Origin: Bradysia coprophila
Lineage: Eukaryota; Arthropoda; Insecta; Diptera; Sciaridae
Length of the DNA: 64,000 nt
Direction: 5' to 3'
Assembly (NCBI RefSeq): GCF_014529535.1
Contig: NW_023503423.1
Coordinates: 6,930,473-6,994,472, forward strand
The first letter of the stretch is position 1. The number at the start of each line of letters is the position of its first letter. The translations under genes and the position numbers were made by a program. Under the pieces are notes generated by a model, which had not been told where the DNA came from, made no database searches, and saw only the letters and a program-made list of their open reading frames with translations. Below, piece by piece: positions 13,901 to 23,349 of this stretch.

Positions 13901-15088
13901 AAAATTTGATTTTAGCGATGAACATTTTTGTACATATCTAGATGGTAAACAGGTCGAGGCTACGGTCGTCGAAGGTTTACCTTAAGGTATTGATAAAAAG
14001 CTTTGGTGTTAGGTGTTAGGAAATGAAATTCAAAGAACTAATAAAATGTTGCGTGTCTATGAAATGAATTGGTTTTCTTCATTTTTTCCACAGATGCCAT
14101 CAGTGGAACCGTTTCTTATGGATTCTTTATCGTTGCAATTGACTGGAGGACCACAAGGATACCGTGTAACGTTGAAAAATATGGAAATATTCGGAGCTAG
14201 CAATTATACGGTCAATTCAGTCAAGTAATTAGTCAGTGCTCATAAGACGTGAGAGCACTTACAAAACTTAGTTTTATTGTCGGCTGATGTCTCAAGCCTT
14301 TTGAAGTAGTTGAAAAAGTTGTCCTAAGGAAAGTTGTCTTTTTACGAATTTTACAACTACTTTAGGCGGATGCATTGAGCATTAAGAATTATATAGACGG
14401 CTTGAGCAGAGTTCTTACCGAAAACTAGATTTTGCTGACTCTCACGCCTGGTACTGTGTCCCGTCGCTTCGCTTACGCTTACCATGGAATATCGCAAATG
14501 TAACCGCGGAGTAACTTACGAAATCCAAATTTCAGATTAAGTAGAAATGGTGCACCATTCGAGGCGAGCATTACGATTCCCAGACTGTCAATTCGTGCTA
14601 AATATACGAGTTCAGGTGTTCTAATCATCATTCCAGCTAGTGGACAAGGAGATTTTGATGCTACTTTAGGTGAGAGCAACATACAATCTTTCCGAGCATA
14701 CAGTCGAACTAACTTAAATGATTATCAGATGGCGTTGCTGTCGACCTGAAAGGAACCGTATCGAATGAGATAAAATCAACTGGAACGTATATGCATGTCG
14801 AGAGTTTGGTATTGAATTTGAATGTTAAAAAAGTTCGAATGAACATTGCGAAGGTGTTCAAGAACAACCGAATTTTGAGTGAGAATTTTACCATTTACTT
14901 TAGTTTGACGATTCCTATTAAAAAACACTTTTTCAGCTGAAGCGACAAACCTATTTTTGCGCGAAAATGGACTCGAAGTTTTGAAAGCAATGCAACCGCA
15001 GCTTCAGAAGAAATTATCCGCTAAATTTTCAGGCATTGCCAATCAATTGTTGCTTCATGTACCGGTTGAACAATTTTTGCTGGCTTAA
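1923..15088 (+). CDS. takeout/JHBP-family secreted ligand-binding protein, gene 1
   Basis: Six exons join in phase into 249 codons: 1923-1995, 9078-9187, 14094-14224, 14536-14669, 14729-14878 and 14937-15088. Exon 1 encodes a signal peptide (MTKYMLIVLMSCYISSTVSA). Exon 2 carries the family's cysteine pair in PEYIKQC..DP.LIECL. Exon 3 ends in an N-glycosylation sequon (NYTV). The C-terminus, LHVPVEQFLLA, matches the family's short hydrophobic end. JHBP/takeout proteins form an elongated extracellular fold with a hydrophobic tunnel that carries juvenile hormone or other lipids; the ligand here is unknown. Introns 1 (7.1 kb) and 2 (4.9 kb) are filled with repeats, while the others are 59-311 bp. 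An AATAAA lies at 15201. The wide gap to exon 1 makes its assignment slightly less certain, although splice phase and the P-x-Y junction residue fit all paralogues. Confidence 0.85.
2861..3690. mobile_element. Foldback element of Mutator-like type, 9-bp TSD
   Basis: An 830-bp element is flanked on both sides by the 9-bp direct repeat AATATTCAT (2852-2860 and 3691-3699). Its ends are imperfect inverted repeats, GGGAAGAAATAAAAGCGATA against GGCATGTAATTAAAGTGATA. Both arms are built from degenerate short units resembling AAATAAGAAtTGATCAC, pointing inwards in opposite orientation. The centre holds two GC-rich tandem units of 159 bp (3089-3247, 3248-about 3390) containing CGCAATGCGAGCCGGGCGCC-like sequence. 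A 9-bp TSD and G-rich termini suggest the Mutator superfamily. There is no transposase gene, so it is non-autonomous. It lies in intron 1 of JHBP gene 1. Confidence 0.75.
3700..6294. other. Intron 1 of JHBP gene 1, unassigned part
   Basis: AT-rich intronic sequence without a recognisable coding exon, RNA gene or clear inverted repeat. Open frames here (for example 5602-5862 on the minus strand) are short and show no family motif. Confidence 0.5.
6295..7143 (-). pseudogene. Decayed non-LTR retrotransposon fragment (C-terminal region)
   Basis: Read on the minus strand, this region encodes in several frames pieces typical of the C-terminal part of reverse-transcriptase polyproteins: a segment with RVCLALRVGANICRPHICSC, then GLHGLSCQRSAGRHPRH, and near 6320-6400 a piece with QRISLAIQRANASS. 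The pieces are in order but separated by frameshifts, so this is an old dead copy. GC content is higher than in the surroundings, consistent with retained coding sequence. It lies antisense in intron 1 of JHBP gene 1. No catalytic polymerase domain is left. Assignment to a LINE clade is not possible from this piece. Confidence 0.6.
8160..8870. repeat. Inverted-repeat element, about 0.7 kb
   Basis: The left arm (about 8165-8345) and right arm (about 8640-8860) are imperfect reverse complements; for example GAGGGATTCTTTTGAACAAC on the left against TTTCAAAAGAATCCCTCTC on the right. A diverged half-copy is at about 47030-47230. This suggests a dispersed non-autonomous DNA element. No transposase or TSD was identified. 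Confidence 0.55.
10860..11815. repeat. Composite repeat rich in AAGGAGG/ATAAGGA units
   Basis: Both ends (10868-10965 and 11725-11810) are built of short ATAAGGA/AAGGAGG units. The middle contains two related segments with AAAATAAAACGCATNNNTGTTT (11028 and 11200). The strand bias makes several spurious open frames. It lies in intron 2 of JHBP gene 1. The element type is unknown. Confidence 0.4.
12672..12823. mobile_element. hAT-type MITE, 152 bp, 8-bp TSD
   Basis: The termini CAGGGGCGGATCCAGC and GGTGGATCCGCGCCTG are inverted repeats, and the element is flanked by perfect 8-bp direct repeats TATCGCAG (12664-12671, 12824-12831). The CAGGGGCG-type terminus and 8-bp TSD are hAT characters. It has no coding capacity and lies in intron 2 of JHBP gene 1. 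Confidence 0.85.
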
Positions 15089-15206
15089 CGGTATTGAAGA
15101 TCGTTGAATTTAGTGCGATTACGTAGATTACCAAATACTTTTTGACGAAATTTTTTTTGTATTATTTTTTAGGTTAAGAAAACACAATTGTTGGAGAAAA
15201 AATAAA

Positions 15207-17659
15207 ATGTGATCGGGAGAAATATTTTTGTACCAAAAGTTCTAGTTGTCTTTTTATGTCTAAACTTTACTCTTTACTCTTTACGTTTTGTGGGTTTTGT
15301 TGGTTTACTCCTGTTGTAAGTTTAGTTAACCTGTAAGCGATGTTGAACTGTACAACGATCAGCACAGCACGTACAAACTTTATTTGAACAGGGAAAAATA
15401 GTAGCGAATATTTCCATACCTTATTGCAAAATTACCGTTAAGACTGCTAATGGTATTAGTGGTATCAAAATACTACTCTATTTGACGTGGTAAAACCTCT
15501 ATTACCCTGCTGAATTGTCATCAGATAAAGCGTCAACAAGGCAATATTTCGTCATGGAATTTTGAGAAGAGATAATGAGGTTAATCACACCGCACATTTG
15601 AAAAATGTTTTTCATGCCTTGGGCATAAATTTCGGAATTTTTCTCGTAATTTAGGCCCTCAGCACAGGGGCACTTTTAAGCTTTTCGAGAAATTACACAA
15701 TTCTTCTCAAATGTTATAACGTACCTATTCGCAAATTTGAAAAGTGTGTAATTACCTTTTTGCAAATACACACTTTTGGGAAAAATGTGTAATAATTACA
15801 CACTTTACATAAATACGGAAAAGTGGAATAAATGCAGAAATAAAACCCTTCAAACAAAACTATTTTTCATGCTTCGGGGCCGAAAATGAGGGCAATTTTT
15901 CGAATTTTCTCGGGTTTCCGGCCCTCTGCATGAAAACTTACATGTGCACCTGTTTGGGACGGTTGATTTAAGGCACTTTCGCTTGTAAGGCTCACTTCGT
16001 TCGGCCTACAATCCGCGAAATTGCCTAAAATCAATCGTCCAAAACAGGTACACAAATAACCATTGTAATGGCCTCAAAAAGAGCAAAATCCGCGGAATAT
16101 GGTTTTGCTACCACTAATCACGCTAGCGATGTTTTGACCGTATCGAATTTTCCCTCTCTGATCTGACAGAGAATTTGCAGTAATTGTACCGGAAAACACT
16201 GTCGGTACTCTTTAACACAAGCCAGATCGAAATATTCCTGTGCAAATAAACGAAACTCTAAATCTGGACATGCTGTTGTTCAACTCTTAACTGACGGTCA
16301 CACTCGAACATTTCGGAAATTGAATCATTGATGAAATAATTTCTTGTCGAAACTGAGAGAAATCTTGACTGAAATTTCCTTCGGAAACCACTGCCCATGA
16401 AACTTGTATACTTTTTCTCTAATCTGGTCTCAGCTTCTGAAAGACTACCTAAGAAAACCTCCTCCCATTCTTCTATAAGTTTGAAAAAATAACATGGCCA
16501 ATGATTGGCAATTTACTCGCCACTCGAGCGATGAAATAAGAAATAATAAACAAGAAGAAACATTTCTTAGGCTCTATTCCTTAGGATCATCAGCACATAA
16601 GCAACGAGAATACTAAAACGATAGTTAGAAAACCGAAGTCACTTTCTAAGTAGTCAGCCAGCCACTTATTTTCCTCTTTCCCACAGTCAGCCAGTCAGCT
16701 TTCCTTGCAGAGCAAGACCAACACCGAACGAAAGGAACACCCTTAACAAAATCACGTCCATTTCCCTAAAGTGACCTAAAGATCCGTTTCGTCCCGCTAG
16801 TCATAAATACTCACTAAATCTTTTCAAAAAAGCAACATCTTTAGGCCGAACAGCACACCGAGGGACTCGTCAGGGACGACGGTTTCGAGAGCTTTAGGAC
16901 TCGATGATTTTTTTTACAGTTTTCTGAATTTGTGGTTGGATGTCGATAATCGTCAGAGAATTGCTCATAAAAGATTTTTGGAATCGTTTGTAAATTAAGG
17001 ACATATCGGCTAAGAGACAAATTAAATATTTACAATCTTTTTCTAACCAAACACTTTTCAGGCGAGTCAGTTTCTGAGAAACTGTTTCTCATCGACCAAA
17101 TATTTCATGCTGGCTGTCCAATTTTTAAGTGTTGCTTGTTGCTTCAAGTAGACTGTTGGTGATTTTTTTTTCTCTGAAAACGTGTAATTACACATTTTTT
17201 GTGCAAACACAAAAGTGTGTAAGATTACACACTTTTTAAAAGTTTTACACACAATGTGTAAATTACACGCTTAAAAAAGCCCGTGCCTCAGCATGAAAAG
17301 TTGTATACGCATCTGTTGTGAACGGTATATTTTAGGCAATTTCGCGAGGTGTAGCCCGAACGAAGTGAATCAATAACAATATTCTAATGTTTATGGAGTG
17401 CGAAGTCCTGTACTGGTAATACCTCAGCTGAAATGTCTGGAGCCTTTGTGGTGAAAAACGTTGTGTTGACCACATCGGAAAAAAGTACGGTGACGCGCTA
17501 CGCTCTGACCACAGACATCACTCTAGAAATGAAATTTCCAGCCCTTTGTTACTCGGTGAACAAATCTTTTTTACGCAATAACTCATCAACTGCTTAATTG
17601 CATGCACACGTTCACCTACAATGATAAACTATGACTTTGATAAACCTTCCTAATTTGTT
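15207..17659. other. Intergenic region with dispersed repeat pieces
   Basis: No gene is supported. Segments at 15605-15680, 15868-16060 and 17285-17350 are related: each has TTTTTCATGC or its complement near a GGCCCTC-type block. TGTGTAATTACACACTTT motifs recur at 15745-15805 and 17185-17275. These are probably fragments of one or more old elements surrounding an unassigned core (16080-17060). Confidence 0.4.
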
Positions 17660-18010
17660 TGTCAATCAATGTTACGTTTTAAGCACACATAATTTTCCGC
17701 ATAGACAAATTCTGTCTAAAATGTCCAAATATAAAGGTCTTCCGCTCATTCACACTATAATTTAGTATTTCTGACGATACGTTTTTTCAAAAGTTGTGGG
17801 ATCTATGTTGCTTCTGTATATTTATTGAATATATTTTGGATCAGGCTATGTCGCTTTCTCTCTGAAAATAATCCTCATACTGCCTTATATGCCTGGAGTT
17901 TCCAGACTCACTCTTTTTAGAGTACATGTACTCTTTTTCGATATTGCAATTACTTTTACCGACTGTGACCAGCCACTATTTCATTGATTGTGTACTCTTT
18001 GTATTCTTTT
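17660..18010 (+). pseudogene. Decayed DUF1091 paralogue, 5' part
   Basis: The sequence 17660-17785 aligns with the 5' flank of the DUF1091 gene at 22607 (shared blocks such as AATTTTCC.CAT and TAATTTAGTA.TTCTG). It continues into a diverged copy of that gene's exon 1 and first intron: GGATCAG at 17839-17845 corresponds to the GATCAG at the end of the intact exon 1, followed by a similar CTTTCTCTCTGAAAA stretch. The start codon position is lost and the frame is broken. Faint similarity to exon 2 continues to about 18000. It lies 1.6 kb upstream of an intact DUF1091 gene in the same orientation, so a third tandem copy that died is likely. Identity was judged by eye only. Confidence 0.5.
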
Positions 18011-18117
18011 TCTACAGGGAAGTGATATTCTCATACAATTTTCCACATGAGCTGAAAATTCTGACGGATAGCTCATAGCTCATACATTTTGTGTCAAAAT
18101 TTCTTTTGACCGGCTGG

Positions 18118-18360
18118 CTTTAAGAGTCAATTCGCCAAAACTTCGAACAGTCGGGATTCAAGCCGACGGCGATGCAAACAAGCTATGGCTCAAATGAATC
18201 CTCGTTCAATTCTGAGAATATCATGGAACAACTTTTTTCCCGAAAATTTTTTGTTGGGCTGACATGGCCCTTAGAAAAATTTTCTCCGGAGTTGTCGTGA
18301 ATACGACCCATCAAATTTTGAAAAATCTTCGAACTTTAAAGTTCCCCAAATAACGTTTTT
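18118..18360. repeat. Dispersed repeat, copy A (inverted copy at 25797-26195)
   Basis: Blocks such as AGTCAATTCGCCAAAACTTC and CGAACTTTAAAGTTCCC recur in reverse complement, in the same relative order, at 25797-26195. The copies have diverged by substitutions and indels. No terminal repeats or TSD were resolved. Confidence 0.55.
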
Positions 18361-18432
18361 ACGAGCGAATTTCAGTATTTATAGTTTTACGAGATAATAG
18401 TCAGTAAAACTATCGTGATACAGCCAGAAGAT

Positions 18433-18825
18433 TAAAGGTGTGCGCCAGTCACTTTTCCTTTGATCGGCGTAATCGTCGGCGTTTGTACTAAATAACTACC
18501 TAGAGCAATGAGCTCTTCAGAGGAAATTAGGTAATAGACCAAAGAATCAGATTCTTCAGTTTAAATAAGTCGGCGTGAAGAAAATTTAAGGGCTATAGCA
18601 ATTACGCCGACAATTTTTAAGCGTTTCCGTAAAAAGTCAAAAAATTGTCGGCGTAATCGCTATAGCCCTTAAATTTTCTTCACGCCGACTTATTTAAACT
18701 GAGGAATCTGATTGTTTGGTGTATTACCTATTTTCCTCTGAACAGCTCATCGCTCTGGGTAGCCATTTAGACCCAACGCCGACGGTTACGCCGATCGAAG
18801 GAAAAGTTACCGGCGCACACCTCTA
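18433..18825. mobile_element. Palindromic hAT-type MITE, 393 bp, copy 1
   Basis: The element starts TAAAGGTGTGCGCC and ends GGCGCACACCTCTA. It is flanked by perfect 8-bp direct repeats CAGAAGAT (18425-18432, 18826-18833). The two halves are near reverse complements along about 190 bp each, so the whole unit can snap back into a hairpin. A 393-bp near-identical copy lies in the opposite orientation at 46047-46439. The 8-bp TSD and TAGAGGTG-type end indicate the hAT superfamily. It has no coding potential. Confidence 0.9.
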
Positions 18826-18833
18826 CAGAAGAT

Positions 18834-19632
18834 GAGCCATAGATCTTTTTTGTAGAGGTCAAACTGTTAAAATGAACCAAAATTCCAAAATTATACCTGA
18901 CCTGACCTGACCTGACACAATCAAGCCTGGTGCCTTTGCACACGACCAGAAGGATATGAACGTTGGAACTTTGGTAGCACAAAACGTTACCGACAGAACC
19001 ACCTTTTGATCCTCCAAGTTATATAATGGACGTGAGTCCAAAAATAACAGCGCTGGCCCGCAACTTGACATGTACAACTTAAAACTAACAACAACCACCG
19101 TCGCTCGACTTATGGCCGGACTAGCTACTAAATTTGTCTCAATATAGTTGAACATAGTCTTCATTGAAATTACCTGTAATCAGAGGACCTGATTTACCTG
19201 AGTCAGTTGCATCTATTCATTCAAGTTAGTACCTTGTTTGCCCATTCGATTTGTCGTCATAATAAAATATGCAAAAAAGTGAAGATTCCAAAATTCCAAA
19301 ATTATACCTAATCAATTTTTTGAAAATAGTAAATTGAGCTCAAAATTGTTTTTCTGATCTATCCGATAAAGTATCTTCCTACACACAAGGAATTTTGAAA
19401 ACCGACACATTTGCTGTTTCAGTGTTTTACTTGAGTTTCTGATTCATCCATGCAAAATTCACAAAAAACCAGTAAACTACGAAACAAAAAATGTGTCGGT
19501 TTTCAAAATTCCGCGACTGTAAATTCTCAACAGTCAATTTGCCACTTCGATGAATTCATCCAAAACTAATCCACAGTCCAAATACAAAGTTTGCTGCTGA
19601 TAATTGCACCATAGTGCTGACATGACGATACG
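18834..19632. other. Gene-free stretch with a pentamer repeat and a small inverted-repeat element
   Basis: It holds a short CTGAC microsatellite (18896-18916) and the inverted-repeat element at 19389-19512. The rest is unassigned. The last 100 bases should contain the promoter of the DUF1091 gene that starts at 19633. Confidence 0.5.
19389..19512. repeat. MITE-like element with 22-bp terminal inverted repeats
   Basis: GGAATTTTGAAAACCGACAC at 19389 and its exact complement ending at 19512 enclose about 80 bp of unrelated sequence. It is probably a small non-autonomous DNA transposon. The flanks do not show an obvious TSD. Confidence 0.55.
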
Positions 19633-20375
19633 ATGAAATTATTAACAAAACTCGTGGAACTAATGCTGCTTCTGTTGTTCACCGTACAAATAAACTCAAA
19701 TCAGGTGATACACTTTTTTCTGAGTAAAAAAATCTTGTGAGCTATAAACCTTATTTGATGCTTCCAGTATATATCCGTTTTCCTTCAAAGGAGCTACGGG
19801 ACCTGCAACAAAAGGTATTGTAACATTTCAATTGTGTGCCGACCGTTAAATCGTACATCAAAATGGTACTCGATGGATATACATATTCGTCCAGAAGTGC
19901 AGCTGGAGGCGACAATCTATGTAATTTTCAGTCTTCTAGTCGATTTTATAAAAACTTTTATCGAATTACAGATCGAATTGATCGCATTCAAAAAATTTAG
20001 AACCATATACCGACAGCATATGTTAAAATTAAAGACAGAGATGTGTGCTCAGCTTAAAAACGCGGACCATCCATTCTTTAAGCTACTATGGAAATATGAA
20101 ATTAATGGAAACGTGTTTGATCCGTGTCCGATTAGCGTATGATTTCAAAATTGAACACAACATGTTATGACAAACGATAACAAAGATGATATTAATATGA
20201 CTTTTAGGGTCATCGATATGTTAAACCATACGTTCCGTCATACGACCGATTGGTACCAGTAGGGGAATGGAGAGTGGATACCAAGATATCGAAAAATGTA
20301 AACGATTCGGAAGTAATTATTGCGACTTGGTCTGAATTTTATGAAGTTAAACCTACGAGTGCTGTAGAGTTCTAA
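19633..20375 (+). CDS. DUF1091 (DM8-type) secreted protein, gene A
   Basis: Four exons, all joined in phase 0: 19633-19704, 19768-19920, 19972-20136 and 20208-20375, giving 185 residues. Exon 1 is a signal peptide (MKLLTKLVELMLLLLF). The mature protein has five cysteines, in CNKRYC, VCRPLNRTS, EMCAQL and FDPCPI. The last exon has the family's proline-rich landmark VPVGEWRVDT. DUF1091 proteins are small insect secreted proteins; some relatives (CheA-like) act in chemosensory hairs, but no role can be assigned here. The introns are 51-71 bp. Intron 2 is 51 bp without a stop codon, so it would read through if retained. The paralogue at 22607 has the same exon lengths up to the last. The terminal AATAAA seen in the paralogue is AGTAAA here (20387). 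Confidence 0.85.
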
Positions 20376-20782
20376 ATCGTTAAAAAAGTAAATTATGTTT
20401 GGGGTGAATGGTTTAAATACAGAAGAAACAGAATTTTTTATTATTTTTAATGTAAGGTTCCTCTTTTGCACACTTTTGTATCGAAGCCAAAACTTTACAT
20501 CAAGTTTTTGAATAAAGTACCTTACTTGGCAATGTGGCGAATGGTGGAAATAATACTTCTTGTCACGCTTTTCGTCACTCACTCTAATGGTGAAATGTGC
20601 GTTTTTTCGGTACTGCTCACACCAAGATGGCCGCGTCCGAAAAATTAACTTTTATGGCCGTTGATTGCGTCCGTAAAAGTAGCTTTTTCGAACGCAAAAG
20701 ATGATTCTTAGAATTTCAAAGTAATTTCAGTAATTTATTCTCCCAAATTATAATACAGCGTACACAAAGTCAAGCATTTTGT

Positions 20783-21419
20783 TTAATTTTGGTAAATATT
20801 TATCGTCCAGTTGCTCAGTACTTTGATTTCCAGGTTACTGTTCCGTTTCGGTGACACAGGAATGTTCAAGCACGATGCAACCGTTTGCGACTGCGGCTGA
20901 ATAACTGTTACTGTATGATTCGCTGAATCCAATTGGCCAGTAACCGAATTCCCAGCAGCAACGTCGACCGAATCCATTTGTCGAATCACCGAATTGAATG
21001 GAGCAATTGCATGTACCGAACTGACCGGAGGAACTGTAATATTCGAATTGACTGGTGGAACTGCAATCGCCGAATTCACTCGTGCACCGTCGTCGTCGAC
21101 ATAATTGACTGCCTCAACTACATCCATTTGTCCAACCACCGAATCGACTACAGCAGTGTCGACAGAAATTATGTTGCTCGCAGAAGATGTGGACGCATCA
21201 CTTACATCAACTGAATTGACTGTTGATGTGGGTCGGATACCCAGGATATGTCCTGCAATTTTTCGTTTGTTGTTGATCGATGTCTCGATATATTTCTCGG
21301 CCATGCTTTCGTTCATCCAACCGCAATGTTGCTGATTTTTTAGGTAAAAGGTTTCGAATTACTATCTCAGCCTCCACCTCAACATCGAAAAAGTCGTCTT
21401 CGGTCTTGGATCCGCTCAT
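20783..21419 (-). pseudogene. Internally deleted Crypton-type tyrosine recombinase gene
   Basis: On the minus strand a start at 21419 opens a frame beginning MSGSKTEDDFFDVEVEAE and reaching NLLPKKSA, the usual N-terminal start of Crypton-like YR domains. It then runs straight, in another frame, into QQHCGWMNESMAEKYIE, which matches the extreme C-terminal end of such recombinases (the H-x-x-W region and the catalytic tyrosine, here in EKYIE). The catalytic core between them is missing. The frame change at about 21330 breaks the gene. The remaining tail (to 20783) is rich in S, V, N and D, with PPVNS/PPVSS repeats. Family assignment rests on motif recall. The element lies between the two DUF1091 genes, in the opposite orientation. 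Confidence 0.6.
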
Positions 21420-22606
21420 TTTCCTTTTTTTTGCAACACTAAATTATTTTACGTAGCCTTGAGTCGACACTCGAAATTGAACTAGAATGTTCATGCGTCG
21501 TTTACGATTATTTGGTTTCTGTGCAACATTGATTTTTACATGACGGCCATTTTTATTTCCGTAGAGTGATTTTCATTTTTATTTAAATTTGTGTTTCGTC
21601 CCATTATGATCGTCAGGCGCAAAAAACGTAGTTCGTAACGCGTTATGAAAGCAAAAATTTTCAGGACACGTCGTAAGCTTGAAGTAGAAACAAGGACTTG
21701 CGTCACACCTTCACCCTTTATGCTAAAAACAAACGAGACATTGAAAACGTGTTTTTGGTCCTAGTTTCCATTGACAAATGCAGCAATCGTAATTTTCGAT
21801 AGAGAAATTTCTCACTTTATTTGACAGTTGCGACAATTTCGTCATGAAAACACGGACCAAAACATGTTTTGAATGGCTCGTTTGTTTTCAGCATTAGGGT
21901 TTTTTGACTTATATACTGCCAGTAATAGATTGTTATTATATATTATTAAATATTATCCATTCAAGAAAAAATAGAGGTTACCAGTTTCCTTTCTCTAATT
22001 ACATGAGAACATACTTTACTAGAAAAAGATAAGCCGGAAAAGGAAAAATCAGTCTGCGCGTAGCTTCAATACGCAATTTTAACGATTCAAAGAAGAAACG
22101 AAAAAACGTGCCTGCGGGAAAATTTGCTTACTTACGAGGCATGAGTTTGTGTAATGAGCCGAAGACAAGGCATATAATGCCGAGCGGGAGTAATGTAAAG
22201 TGTACTTTATGCAACGCAACATCCTAATGCAAAATTTGCAAACTTTAGATGCCTCTGTGGCATTAAACGTTGTATGCAACTCGATGCATAGTACTTTATT
22301 AGGCTCACGATGTGTATTATGTCACACGGCCTGCGGCGTCGGAACATAATTACACACCTAGAGCCTAATAGATCACTTTGCACCTCGATTGCATAAATAA
22401 CTATTACCGCGCGCTGGCATGTGAGATACTATAAACGTTCCGCAATTGTTTGTTTCTCGGGTAATTGGTTCACTGATGGTTCAGTTATCAGTTAATGTTA
22501 TATTTTCAGTGTATACAATTTTCCACATCGATGAACTTTGTGCAAAATGTTAAAGCATTAAATCATCCGTTGAATTACGCTCTAATTTAGTAGTTCTGGA
22601 GATGCG
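21420..22606. other. Spacer upstream of the second DUF1091 gene
   Basis: No coding exon is recognised. The 5' side probably contains the rest of the Crypton-derived element, whose boundaries are not visible because Cryptons lack terminal inverted repeats. The last about 120 bp resemble 17660-17785 and presumably form the promoter and 5' UTR of the DUF1091 gene at 22607. Confidence 0.4.
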
Positions 22607-23349
22607 ATGAAGCTATTGACAATTTTTTTTGGATTTCTGCTGGTTCTGTTCTTTACAGACTATATAAACTCAGATCAGGTTTCCTTCTCTGTGAAAAAGA
22701 TTCTCGTAGCTTTATAGCTTATTTGATGTTTTCAGTTTATGGCCGTTTTTCTTCAAAGGTGCACCGGCACCTGCAGTAAAAAGTATTGCAACATTTCATT
22801 TCGGTGCCGCCCGCTAAATCGTACATCAAAAATAAGCTCACTAGAAATTCATTTTCACCCAGGAGTAAAACTGGAAGCTCCAGTCAATGTAATTTCGAGC
22901 AAGTTAACTACAAACACGATATTACAAAAATTTTTATCGAATTACAGATCGAAATAATTGGATATAAAAAGTTTCGAACCGAATACCGTCAGCATATGCT
23001 CAAACTAAAGGCAGAATTTTGTTCTCAACTTAACAATACGAATCATCCTTTTTTCAATCTATTCTGGAAATCGGGATATAATGGGAATATACTTGATGCG
23101 TGTCCGCTAAGCGTATGATTGGAAAATTGAAAAACTAGTATAACGAACTATTGAAAGAGAAATTTTGAGTTTTAGGGCCATCGATATGTAAAGCCGCATG
23201 TTCCCAAATTCGACCACTTTCCGTTGGTACCAGTAGGAGAGTGGAGAGTAAATTATACTTTATCGAAAAAGATGAACGATTCGGTTGAATTTATTGTCTC
23301 AATTGCCGAATTCTATGAAATTAAACCTACAAGTGCTGTAGAGTTCTGA
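22607..23349 (+). CDS. DUF1091 (DM8-type) secreted protein, gene B
   Basis: Exons 22607-22678, 22736-22888, 22948-23112 and 23176-23349 join in phase 0 to 187 residues. A 24-residue leader (MKLLTIFFGFLLVLFFTDYI...) is followed by a mature chain with six cysteines (RCTGTC, KKYC, RCRPLNRTS, FCSQL, DACPL) and a C-terminal exon with VPVGEWRVNY. An upstream ATG at 22602 opens a frame that stops after two codons, so 22607 is the likely start. Sequence, exon lengths and the final residues TSAVEF are shared with the gene at 19633, showing a tandem duplication. AATAAA is at 23362. The function of the family is poorly known; secretion is predicted from the leader. Confidence 0.85.

Noticed and set aside
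19834-20142. Single 102-codon exon reading through the DUF1091 gene at 19633
   Set aside because: The 51-bp piece 19921-19971 has GT-AG ends and is absent from the family consensus; the paralogue has a 59-bp intron at the same point that shifts frame.
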